From assembly GCF_900156435.1 (NCBI RefSeq), contig NZ_FTPQ01000001.1, positions 1,054,001-1,118,000 of the forward strand: a stretch of 64,000 bases of DNA, written 5' to 3'. A model generated the notes under the pieces. The model worked only from the letters and a program-made list of their open reading frames with translations. It was not told the origin of the DNA and ran no database searches. The stretch comes from Microbacterium sp. RU1D. GTDB taxonomy: Bacteria; Actinomycetota; Actinomycetes; Actinomycetales; Microbacteriaceae. Numbering within the stretch: position 1 is the stretch's first letter; each line of letters opens with the position of its first letter. Below are positions 1 through 7,882 of the stretch, in pieces. Both the position numbers and the translations under genes were made by a program.

Positions 1-1
1 C

Positions 2-805
2 GCCTCGTTCGCGATGCTGGCCCAGCTGCTCGTCGCGGGCGCGATTGTCGGCGTGGCACTCGTCATGTTCAGCGCCGCCTTCATGACGCGAACGGTCGCG
101 ACGGGCACGTGGTCTCCGGCCATGTCCGTCCTGGTCGTCTTCTTCGCGGTCGGAGCGATTGACGCGCTCTCGCAGATGGCGTCTGGCCGGCCATATCCGC
201 ATTACCTCGTCGTGGCGGTCGCCGGCTTCACGGTCGCGGCTGCGGCAGCCGGAGCCGAGGTGCAGCCGGCGGTCGGGGAGTGGTGGCGACGCGAGAGGCG
301 TGCTCGACGCCGTACGATTCGGGTCGTCGGGATCGCTGCTCTCGCCGCGTTCGTGCTGTCGAGCTCTGGCGCGACCGCCCTGCAAGGACTCCGCACCACG
401 CTCGGCGCCGGAGTCTTCATCGCAGGCTCCTATCAGGCGCAGATCGTCGACCGTGTCCTCGCGGAGACGAGCCCCGACGACCGTGTGCTAGTGCACGGAG
501 CCGAGACGTGGATCCTTGCGGCCTCGCAGCGGCTGTCGCCCACCGCGATCACCTATTCTCTGCCCGTCGAGCAAGGCTACGGAGGTCTCCCGGCGCAGTA
601 CCTGGCAGACGTGATGGCCTTCCCCCCGGCGCTGATAGTGGAGTCTCCGCTGTCCTGCGGGATTTCGATCGCATGTCCGGTAGAGAAGGCTTACTTCGCG
701 GGCTTGGCGCCGTGGGTGGTTTCGTCTTACGAATTAGATGGGGAGGCGGTGGGGTTTCGGTTCTGGCGTAGTCTCAATCACACAACGTCCCGCCCCTTGG
801 GTTGA
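2..805 (+). CDS. C-terminal part of a membrane glycosyltransferase-like protein (cut by window edge)
   Basis: The reading frame is already open at the first base, so the real start lies outside the window. What is visible begins with three or four hydrophobic helices, continues with a basic loop (WWRRERRARRR), one more helix, and ends in a soluble domain of about 130 residues that includes DDRVLVHGAETW. Polytopic GT39/ArnT-like sugar transferases often end in such an extracytoplasmic domain, and the neighbours are polysaccharide genes, so a lipid-linked sugar transferase is the best guess. The catalytic N-terminus is not visible. The 3' end overlaps the convergent GH26 gene by about 30 bases. 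Confidence 0.45.
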   Translation, partial: ASFAMLAQLLVAGAIVGVALVMFSAAFMTRTVATGTWSPAMSVLVVFFAVGAIDALSQMASGRPYPHYLVVAVAGFTVAAAAAGAEVQPAVGEWWRRERRARRRTIRVVGIAALAAFVLSSSGATALQGLRTTLGAGVFIAGSYQAQIVDRVLAETSPDDRVLVHGAETWILAASQRLSPTAITYSLPVEQGYGGLPAQYLADVMAFPPALIVESPLSCGISIACPVEKAYFAGLAPWVVSSYELDGEAVGFRFWRSLNHTTSRPLG

Positions 806-2306
806 CGGACGTCCATTCCATTATCTTCTCTGCTCGCCTCCGCACCATGGGGATGAATGAGGCGACCGCGAGGAGTATGAGGAAACCCACCGCCGCAAGA
901 GCGCTGGTTCCCACTAGTCTTGCGATCTCCGCGGCGGGGTCCCGATAGGTGAAGGTCTGGGAGGCGACCACAGCCTCGCCGGAGGAATTCGTCACCGTCA
1001 CTCGAACGACGCCTTCCGGGTGAGGTGGGGTCAGGACGGAAATCGCGTCCTCGTGCCTCAGTGGCTCGATCTTCGCATCGACGATATTTGCCAGATGCGG
1101 GCCCGCGTAGTAACCGCCCGAGACTGCCTGCGCAAGCGCCTTGGAGGATTTTACATCGCGAGACAGATCAACGTCCTTGGTATTCATGAAATAGAGAATT
1201 GCCCTGATTTGCGGAAACTTCTTGGGTAAATCGATGGCGTAGGTTTTGGTTAGAAAGTTGCTTCTGGTCGTGCTGGATCGAAAACTCGCGGTTCCTAGTT
1301 CAGCGATCATAATGGGCTTTTTTGAGAAGGAGGAAACCTGCTTCAGGCTCGTCTCGAATATCGCCGAGAAGGACATGTTCGTACCTCGATTGTACCCGTC
1401 CAGACCAATCCAGTCGACATAGTCGTCTCCCGGATAGAAAGACGAAAGAGGCACGTTCGCGGTTGCGCCCGACGTGCGCTTTACATTCGGGCACCACACC
1501 CACGTGACATTATTCGCGCCTGTCTCCCGGAAGATGTCGTGTATGTGCCTCCATGCGGCGATATAGGAAGAGCGCGACGACCCTTTCTGCACATTCCATG
1601 GGTACCAGTCCCCGTTCGCCTCGTGCATCGTTCGAAGAAAGATAGGTATCCCCGCCGCTTTAACTTCTCCGGCAAACTTTTTGATGTAGTCGTCGTACGA
1701 CCCCTCGGCGATCTTTTTAAGGTCGTACCCGCAAAGGGATCGATAACGCGCGCAACTTTCTTTGTCGATGTAGGTGGGGTTCCAGGTGAGCATCGGGATG
1801 ACACCCTGAGCGTCCACCGACTCCACCCATGATCGCGGAAAATCTAAGAAGTCAGCGGCCGAGTCGCCTGACCATCGCGAGAATTTGTTCATTACAGAAA
1901 CCTGCCGTCCAGCGATCTTCTGGAAGTGAGGATTCCCAGACCCATCGGTCGCCCCGAAGTAGACGGCTGGGCTATTCTCGACAGGCCCGACGTCGGTCGA
2001 GGCTGCATTTCCGAAGGACACGGACATGGGCTGAGTCAGACCTGAGCCCGTGATTGTCAGGCGTTGCCCTCCGGAAAGCAGGCCGGTGGACGCGGACAGC
2101 GCATCGACAGTGAATGTGGGCGCCGTCGCCGGCGACGACGTTGGAGCTGGGGAGCCTGCTGTCAGGACAAGGGCGGCAGCGAAGAGGGCAATCGGCGCGA
2201 GTCGGAGTCGGGTGAGTGTGAGGAGGATACGGCCGATCGTCCCCGCCCCCGGTTCACCGGAGGCGGTTGGGAGATGTCCGCTGTATGAAGATCGCGTGTC
2301 TGTCAC
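774..2306 (-). CDS. Membrane-anchored GH26-family glycoside hydrolase inserted in an IPT/TIG domain
   Basis: Residues 36-51 form a signal-anchor-like hydrophobic stretch. Residues 65-107 read as the first half of an IPT/TIG immunoglobulin-like fold (LLSGGQRLTITGSGL, then VSFG). Residues about 112-395 are a GH26-type barrel with a probable acid/base Glu229 in MHEANGDWYPW and nucleophile Glu336 in MIAELGTASF. Residues 411-457 supply the second half of the TIG fold (LTPPHPEGVVRVTV, TFTYRDP). A C-terminal membrane helix (about 463-485) and a basic tail follow. GH26 enzymes cleave beta-mannans or related beta-glycans. An outward-facing, tethered hydrolase in a polysaccharide locus would suit trimming or release of the product. 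DNA here is noticeably A+T-richer than in the ribosomal region. Confidence 0.85.
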   Translation of the reverse strand: MTDTRSSYSGHLPTASGEPGAGTIGRILLTLTRLRLAPIALFAAALVLTAGSPAPTSSPATAPTFTVDALSASTGLLSGGQRLTITGSGLTQPMSVSFGNAASTDVGPVENSPAVYFGATDGSGNPHFQKIAGRQVSVMNKFSRWSGDSAADFLDFPRSWVESVDAQGVIPMLTWNPTYIDKESCARYRSLCGYDLKKIAEGSYDDYIKKFAGEVKAAGIPIFLRTMHEANGDWYPWNVQKGSSRSSYIAAWRHIHDIFRETGANNVTWVWCPNVKRTSGATANVPLSSFYPGDDYVDWIGLDGYNRGTNMSFSAIFETSLKQVSSFSKKPIMIAELGTASFRSSTTRSNFLTKTYAIDLPKKFPQIRAILYFMNTKDVDLSRDVKSSKALAQAVSGGYYAGPHLANIVDAKIEPLRHEDAISVLTPPHPEGVVRVTVTNSSGEAVVASQTFTYRDPAAEIARLVGTSALAAVGFLILLAVASFIPMVRRRAEKIMEWTSVNPRGGTLCD

Positions 2307-2412
2307 GTGTGAATCCTGGGCCTTCTGCGGCGATCGGACGAAGGCATTTGTGGAGGGGTTGATAGTCTACGAAGGTGGGTGGGGCATCGCCCGCTCGTGG
2401 AGAGGGTGCACA
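2307..2412. promoter_or_regulatory. Divergent intergenic region between GH26 and glycosyltransferase genes
   Basis: About 105 bases separate the probable start of the minus-strand hydrolase from the GTG start of the plus-strand glycosyltransferase, so both promoters should lie here. The only clear element is a GAGAGGG ribosome-binding site ending about 7 bases before the GTG at 2413. No convincing -35/-10 pair was recognised. Confidence 0.4.
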
Positions 2413-3420
2413 GTGGGTTTTCGGCTGCAGGAAAAGCTCTCGATCAACGACCTGCGTCAATCTTCCACGCCAGTCAAAGCCTTGTTAGCAGCGTCGACCG
2501 GGGGCCACCTGGCGCAGCTCGTTAGGTTCGAGCGCTCTTGGAACACTACGGGCGATTCGCTGTGGGTGACCTTTGATACCCCTCAAAGTAGGTCGTTGCT
2601 GGAGGGGAGGCGAGTAATTTTTGTGCCTTACGTCAAACCTCGCGACATTGCAGGGGCTTGTCGCGTTGCGCGCGGCATGTCGCGGCTTCTTCGGCGGGAG
2701 CGTTTCGATATCGCGGTGAGCACAGGCGCTGCGCTTGCTATGGGCGTGCTTCCCGTGGCCGCTGCACGGGGAGTTCCCGCTAGTTACCTCGAGAGCGTGT
2801 CTCGCGTGGAGGGACCCTCCCTAACAGGGCGACTTCTGAGCGCGTCCCACCTCACAGAACTGAACACTCAGCACCGGACGTGGTCTGGCGGGCGTTGGAA
2901 ACAACACCCCAGCGTTCTCGCGCAGTTCGCGCCCGCACCTCGTACGCGAAGCGGAGACGGGCCGCTGAAGATCTTCGTCACTCTCGGCACGATCAAGCCG
3001 TACCGCTTCGATGCAATGATCGACGCGATGTTGCGCACCGGGTTGGCAAACTCATCGACCGTGTGGCAGCTCGGAGAGACGTCGCGGTCCGACCTCCCGG
3101 GTCGCGCCGTGCCCGAGGTATCGGCAGATGAGTTCCGTTCGTTGGCGCTTGGTGCGGACGTTGTCGTCACCCACGCCGGTGTGGGAACAATACTGAACCT
3201 ATTGGAATGGGGAGTGCACCCCGTAGTGGTTCCGCGGCGACGCATTCGAAATGAGCATGTCGATGACCATCAGCTCCAGATCGGGCATCTCGTCCAATCT
3301 CTGGGAGTTGCGCAGGTCGCGGAGGCTCCTGAGCTTCAGGCGGACCAGTTACTCGCAGCCGCAGAGCTGACAAACGTTGAGCGGCCGTCGACGACCGCTC
3401 CCAAGTTGGTGGGGGAATGA
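2413..3420 (+). CDS. Alg14/Alg13-type fused glycosyltransferase (MurG-like GT28 fold)
   Basis: About 335 residues. The N-terminal half starts with KALLAASTGGHLAQL, the nucleotide-fold motif of Alg14/EpsE proteins. The C-terminal half carries IFVTLGTIKPYRFD and DVVVTHAGVGTILNLLEWG, the Alg13/MurG donor-binding region. In bacteria such proteins transfer a UDP-activated sugar, often N-acetylglucosamine or glucose, to a lipid-linked acceptor on the inner membrane face. The frame stays open much further upstream, but GTG 2413 has a good ribosome-binding site and puts the conserved motif near the N-terminus. It is followed directly by the MurA and MurB paralogues in one operon, which suggests its donor may be a MurA/MurB product. 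Confidence 0.8.
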   Translation: MGFRLQEKLSINDLRQSSTPVKALLAASTGGHLAQLVRFERSWNTTGDSLWVTFDTPQSRSLLEGRRVIFVPYVKPRDIAGACRVARGMSRLLRRERFDIAVSTGAALAMGVLPVAAARGVPASYLESVSRVEGPSLTGRLLSASHLTELNTQHRTWSGGRWKQHPSVLAQFAPAPRTRSGDGPLKIFVTLGTIKPYRFDAMIDAMLRTGLANSSTVWQLGETSRSDLPGRAVPEVSADEFRSLALGADVVVTHAGVGTILNLLEWGVHPVVVPRRRIRNEHVDDHQLQIGHLVQSLGVAQVAEAPELQADQLLAAAELTNVERPSTTAPKLVGE

Positions 3421-3427
3421 GGATCGA

Positions 3428-4774
3428 ATGTATGCAGTAGTAGATGGTGGCACGGCGCCGGCCGGACACGTGCGGGTCAGTGGTGCAAAGAACTCTGCGA
3501 CTCGACTGCTGGCCGCAGCTTTGCTGTCAGACGAGACGGTCGAACTGGGTAATTTCCCGACCAAGCTGGTGGACGTAGGCCACAAGGTGAGTTTCGCGCG
3601 GAACGTGGGGGCGACGGTAGAGGTCGACCACATCAACGAAATGGTTGCGGTCAATGCGGCGAGTCTCACTGCGGGCGTGCTGACGCGAGACGAGTACGAC
3701 CTTCCGATCCGTACAACCTATTTGCTGGCCGCGGCTCAGTTGCTCCGTGAGGGGATTGCTCGCATCCCTTATCCGGGCGGATGCCCGATTGGTGGCGGGA
3801 CGTCGGGTTCCCGGGGATACGACCTCCACATAATGGTGTGGGAGCGGATGGGTGCGTCGGTACGTGAATTGGAAGACCACATTGAGATTTCCGCGCCCAA
3901 GGGCATGGTAGGAGGTGAGATCAATTTCCCGAGCTCGACCGTGGGTGGGACTGAGAACGCACTGCTCTGTGCTGCGGTAGCGCAAGGTCGGAGCTCCATC
4001 CTCAATGCGTACATCACCCCGGAGGTCAACGATCTGATCGCGCTACTTCGCCGCATGGGAGCGTCCATCACCGTATACGGGTCGAGCCACATCGTCGTAG
4101 ACGGTAGGGGATCCGCGCTCAACGGAGCTCGCATGGACGTGATGAGCGATCGAATTGAGGCGCTGACCTGGATTGTGTACGCGATTCTGTCAGGCGGGAA
4201 CCTCACGATCGAGGGCGTGCCATTCGAGTCCATGGAGGTTCCTCTCATTCACATTGAGCAGGCGGGGATCGACCTCTTCAGGAACTCGAACTCCGTCCAT
4301 GTCACGCCCGAGTGCTTGCAATCTGGTCGGGTTGAACCTTTCGAGTTGGCGTGTGGTGCGCATCCCGGCGTCATCTCGGATATGCAGGCTTTCTACGTCA
4401 TGCTGGGGCTCGTGGGCTCGGGTACATCCCGCATCTATGACTACCGGTACCCCGAACGAATCGCCTTCGTTGGTGAGCTCGCGAAGCTAGTTGACGGCGA
4501 TCACCTCGCAGCAGAGCGAGGCAAAATTACGGTTCAAGGGCCAGCGCGGTTCATTCCCGGCGTCGCCAACTCCACGGATCTCCGCGGCTCGATGGCGGTC
4601 GTTATGGCCGCATTGTGCGCACCGGGTCGTTCGGTCATCCAGAACGCGCAGATGGCGCTGCGGGGCTACAACGATCTGGAGGCCAAGCTCCGTCGGCTCG
4701 GATCGCAGATTGCCGTGTATGAAGACGCGCCCACACCGTCCCAGGTTGCCGACCTGCTCGCTGCACGTGGTTGA
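3428..4774 (+). CDS. murA: UDP-N-acetylglucosamine 1-carboxyvinyltransferase paralogue
   Basis: MurA transfers enolpyruvate from phosphoenolpyruvate to UDP-GlcNAc, the first committed step towards UDP-MurNAc. This 448-residue protein keeps the SGAKN motif near residue 20, the active-site loop cysteine (Cys119 in GGCPIGG), the catalytic aspartate (Asp318 in SDMQAF) and Arg386 in STDLRGS. The cysteine loop is a few residues longer than in E. coli MurA (GGGTSGSRGYDLH in place of GARPVDLH). ATG 3428 was chosen because GAGGA lies about 6 bases upstream and the standard MurA N-terminus begins here. It follows the glycosyltransferase by 7 bases and overlaps the MurB gene. Its setting in a polysaccharide locus suggests a specialised role rather than the housekeeping one. 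Confidence 0.9.
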   Translation: MYAVVDGGTAPAGHVRVSGAKNSATRLLAAALLSDETVELGNFPTKLVDVGHKVSFARNVGATVEVDHINEMVAVNAASLTAGVLTRDEYDLPIRTTYLLAAAQLLREGIARIPYPGGCPIGGGTSGSRGYDLHIMVWERMGASVRELEDHIEISAPKGMVGGEINFPSSTVGGTENALLCAAVAQGRSSILNAYITPEVNDLIALLRRMGASITVYGSSHIVVDGRGSALNGARMDVMSDRIEALTWIVYAILSGGNLTIEGVPFESMEVPLIHIEQAGIDLFRNSNSVHVTPECLQSGRVEPFELACGAHPGVISDMQAFYVMLGLVGSGTSRIYDYRYPERIAFVGELAKLVDGDHLAAERGKITVQGPARFIPGVANSTDLRGSMAVVMAALCAPGRSVIQNAQMALRGYNDLEAKLRRLGSQIAVYEDAPTPSQVADLLAARG

Positions 4775-5783
4775 CGACACGGACGACCTGCGGATGGATC
4801 TGGCGGCCATACGGGGCGTCAAGATCGCATTTGACGTGTCACTCGCCGGGATCTCGCGATGGGCAATCGGAGGTCCTGCACGCGCGGTGGTGAGTGCGGT
4901 CACGGCAGAAGGGGTCGAGCAGACACTAAGAACGATGCGCGATCGTCGAGACCCGTTCCTCGTTGTGGGCGAGACTTCGAATCTGCTTTTCGACAGCGAA
5001 GGCTTCGACGGAGTAATTTTGCGAGTCGGACGTGGGTTTGACCATTGCGAGATCCAGGAGACGACCGTACGTGCCGAGGCCGGTATATCCATTCCACAGT
5101 TGGCGCGGCTGACCGCGGATGCTGGGTTGTCCGGGCTCGAGCACACAGTTGGCATCCCCGGGACTCTCGGGGGACTCGTCACTATGAATGGCGGTAGTCA
5201 GCGTAGGGGCATTGGCTCGCACGTGGGACGAGTCGTCTACATCGATTCCGACGGCCGTCGAGGCGAGCTTTCCCAGGAAGAGTGTCGGTTTGCCTATCGC
5301 AGGTCTGTACTCCAGGAAATGAATGTCGTCGTCGTCGAGGTGGACCTGAACCTGGATCGCGCTGATGCCGCGGTGGTTCACCGGTCAATGGACGCCGTCG
5401 TCGAGTCCCGGCGGTCGCGATTTCCGGAGCACCTTCCGAATTGTGGCTCGACTTTCTTGTCCGACCCGGAGATGTATGCCACCGTGGGCCCCCCTGGCCG
5501 TGCAATCGAAGACGTCGGTCTAAAAGGCTTTAGGCGGGGTGGCGCGCAGATATCCGAGCAACACGCGAACTTCATCGTGAACACGGGGGGCGCAACTTCC
5601 GACGACGTCCTCTGGCTCATCGCAAAGATCCGTCGCGATGTGATGCAGGCAACCGGATTCGCGATGGACTGTGAAGTTCGATACGTCAACAAACAGGGCG
5701 AAGTTTCCGCGGCCCACGAAGCCGCGCAACAGCGTTGGCCCGGCGGCACGTCAGGAGGCGACTCGCTGCCTGCGCACGCGTAG
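4767..5783 (+). CDS. murB: UDP-N-acetylenolpyruvoylglucosamine reductase paralogue
   Basis: MurB reduces the enolpyruvyl group made by MurA to a lactyl ether, giving UDP-MurNAc, using FAD and NADPH. Visible features are the FAD-binding part (WAIGGPAR, GETSNLLF; the usual form is GGGSNLLV), the GIPGTLGGLVTMNGG segment, the catalytic serine in NCGSTF (Ser228 from this start), GGAQISEQHANFIVN, and the C-terminal glutamate in CEVRYVN. GTG 4767 overlaps the murA stop by 8 bases; ATG 4794 is an alternative start. The C-terminal 30 residues are a hydrophilic tail. Having murA and murB next to each other within a polysaccharide locus is unusual. Confidence 0.88.
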   Translation: MVDDTDDLRMDLAAIRGVKIAFDVSLAGISRWAIGGPARAVVSAVTAEGVEQTLRTMRDRRDPFLVVGETSNLLFDSEGFDGVILRVGRGFDHCEIQETTVRAEAGISIPQLARLTADAGLSGLEHTVGIPGTLGGLVTMNGGSQRRGIGSHVGRVVYIDSDGRRGELSQEECRFAYRRSVLQEMNVVVVEVDLNLDRADAAVVHRSMDAVVESRRSRFPEHLPNCGSTFLSDPEMYATVGPPGRAIEDVGLKGFRRGGAQISEQHANFIVNTGGATSDDVLWLIAKIRRDVMQATGFAMDCEVRYVNKQGEVSAAHEAAQQRWPGGTSGGDSLPAHA

Positions 5784-5789
5784 GCGTGT

Positions 5790-6782
5790 CTACCTCGCCC
5801 CAGCCGCGCGTGTCATGCCGACCGCTCTCCGAACGAGCGGCGTGAATAGGCGTGCCGGCTTTGAACCGTAGATTCGCGCGAACGTTTGAAGAACGATGCG
5901 CCTTGGTGTCGACGTCATGCTGGTCCGCGCGAGTCGTTCCCCCGCTTCAGGCGAACCAAAGATTACGAGCCGGAGGACAGCTTGTATGACTTTCTTCTGC
6001 ACATCCGGGTCGTCGGCAGGAACCACCGACTCGGGCCCATTCTCGCGAATTGATTTGAGAGCCTGGTTCATTTGTGCACTGGGCATCAGTGCGAGCCTTC
6101 GAGCCGACAGAGAGTAGCTTGCGTGGCGGATGATTTTTGCTGGGTCGTAAGAGACGCCGTCGAATTGCACGTGACGCCGGTAGAGAGGCTCGGGCACCGT
6201 TGCAAAGCGGAAATCCCGGGCGATTCGTAACCAGAGGTCGTAATCCTGCGCGAAGGTAAACTCCTCGCGGTACCCGCCGGCACGCTCGAGAGCGGAGCGC
6301 CGGATCATTACCTCGCCGTGCGAGAACTTGTTACCGTGCAGGAGTGACTTCAGCGTCATGTCGTTGGCGTCGGGGCGACGGAGTCGTTCGGTGCCGAGGT
6401 CATCCTGGACGTTGTAATACCAGCCCCCTACGACACCCACCTCCGGTCGGGCGTCAAGAAGCGCGCTCTGAAGCTCCAGCCGACGCGGCAGCGAGGAGTC
6501 ACCGGACCCCTGGATGGCGATGTATTCGCCGCTTGAGCGCGAGATCGCATCGATTAGCCCTCGCACGAAACCCTGATTCTGCGCGTGCGTCACGAAGGTG
6601 AACCGCTCATCATTCAGTTCTGCGGCTTTCTCCAGCAGACGCTGCGCGGTGCCGTCGCGAGACGCGTCGTCAAAGACGATCAATTCGAAATCGGTCAGCG
6701 TCTGCTTCATGATCGAGTCGATTGTGCGATCGAGAAGATGCGCGCGGTTGTAAAATCCTGTAATGACTGAAACCTTGGGCAT
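5790..6782 (-). CDS. Glycosyltransferase family 2
   Basis: A 330-residue GT-A enzyme. It begins PKVSVITGFYNRAHLLDRTI and has FDDASRDGTA (nucleotide-sugar binding), GSGDSSLPRRL in the DXD position, and FAQDYDLWLRIA as the conserved acceptor/base region. It should add one sugar to the lipid-linked repeat unit on the cytoplasmic side. ATG 6782 is chosen because it shares one base with the stop of the upstream glycosyltransferase gene (TAATG) and matches the family N-terminus; the open frame running further upstream is inside that gene. It is the last gene of the minus-strand operon and ends 6 bases from the convergent murB stop. Confidence 0.88.
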   Translation of the reverse strand: MPKVSVITGFYNRAHLLDRTIDSIMKQTLTDFELIVFDDASRDGTAQRLLEKAAELNDERFTFVTHAQNQGFVRGLIDAISRSSGEYIAIQGSGDSSLPRRLELQSALLDARPEVGVVGGWYYNVQDDLGTERLRRPDANDMTLKSLLHGNKFSHGEVMIRRSALERAGGYREEFTFAQDYDLWLRIARDFRFATVPEPLYRRHVQFDGVSYDPAKIIRHASYSLSARRLALMPSAQMNQALKSIRENGPESVVPADDPDVQKKVIQAVLRLVIFGSPEAGERLARTSMTSTPRRIVLQTFARIYGSKPARLFTPLVRRAVGMTRAAGAR

Positions 6783-7882
6783 TATCGGCTCCTTGTGAGA
6801 TCGCGAAATACACCGGCATAAGCAGACGCGACCGATTGCCAGTCTCTGTCGATGAGTCGCGGCTGAGTGCTTGGGTCCAACCCTCGGACGTTGCGCAATG
6901 CGCGTTCGAGCTCCCCGCCGGTGAGCTCGCCGTCCATCATTTGCACCCACTGCGCCCCTGTCTCTGACGCGAGTTCCTCCATCAAGCAGCTGCGATATAC
7001 CAGGACGGGACGCCCTAGGGATAGCGCGACCATGGCGACGCCCGAATTGCCGTTGCCCGCGTCCTGATAGGGAAGGGCGACAATTTCTGCTCGCGTGATT
7101 TCTTCTACCATCTGCTCGTCGCTGACGCTCCGCAGGTCTGTTGTCACCTGGGCTGTGCCATCGTAATCGGTGAGCGCTTCCTCAATAGCCGACCTCATAT
7201 CCTTCGTGGGCGAGCCGACGATGCGCACCTCGACACCGGCATCAGCGACTTCTGAAGCCGCCTGTATGAGCTCAAGGGCGCCCTTGTAGGGATGGATTCG
7301 GCCGAACAGTAGCACCCGGCCCTCGACGCGTTGTTCCCGTGCTACGTCAGCGAAAACCTCGACGAAATCTCCGTGGGGAATGAGCTCACGCGTCGACGGA
7401 TTGGTGACGGGTGTGCAGTTGCTCATCACGACGTGCTTACGCACAAGCTTGTCGAGCGCTTGCAAAAGCCGCTTTTCGCCTGCGTCGCCCGCATCGTGCG
7501 GTTTGACATTGTGAACAGTGCGAACAACTGGGGTGCGAGTGAACCGAATGCGAGCGAGGAAGGCCCGGAACAAGAACCTCTTGATGATCCGTCGCGCGCG
7601 CGAGGGGTCTCGTAAGTAAAATTCCGGCCAATGCACGTGCGCAACGTCATAACGACCAAAGACGGCTCGTGACCACGAATGGAAAGAAAATGCTATGTCT
7701 TCCGGTGCGTATCGAACGATCTCATCGATGAATTTTACGGTGGCGCCGGGACCAGGTACCGCTTCGTAGACACGGATGGTAGGACGGCCGATCGGTGATC
7801 TGCTCACTAAGGGCGCTCTCTTCGAGGGGGTCGAACTATTCGGCATTCTGCGCGGCGGCGCTCCTGAGAAGGGGTCGGTCAT
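6782..7882 (-). CDS. Glycosyltransferase, GT4-like (GT-B fold)
   Basis: About 366 residues. The N-terminal half has VAHVHWPEFYLR and PVVRTVHNVKPHD. The C-terminal half has VLLFGRIHPYKGALELI and IVALPYQDAGNGNSGVAMVALSLGRPVLV, typical of GT-B retaining transferases, although the E-x7-E motif is replaced by NSG. The layout recalls the beta-mannosyltransferase-like enzymes of xanthan-type loci, but donor and linkage cannot be read from sequence. ATG 7882 overlaps the upstream stop as ATGA and has GGAAAC upstream; a second ATG at 7897 is possible. It is translationally coupled to the pyruvyl transferase gene before it. Confidence 0.8.
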   Translation of the reverse strand: MTDPFSGAPPRRMPNSSTPSKRAPLVSRSPIGRPTIRVYEAVPGPGATVKFIDEIVRYAPEDIAFSFHSWSRAVFGRYDVAHVHWPEFYLRDPSRARRIIKRFLFRAFLARIRFTRTPVVRTVHNVKPHDAGDAGEKRLLQALDKLVRKHVVMSNCTPVTNPSTRELIPHGDFVEVFADVAREQRVEGRVLLFGRIHPYKGALELIQAASEVADAGVEVRIVGSPTKDMRSAIEEALTDYDGTAQVTTDLRSVSDEQMVEEITRAEIVALPYQDAGNGNSGVAMVALSLGRPVLVYRSCLMEELASETGAQWVQMMDGELTGGELERALRNVRGLDPSTQPRLIDRDWQSVASAYAGVFRDLTRSR

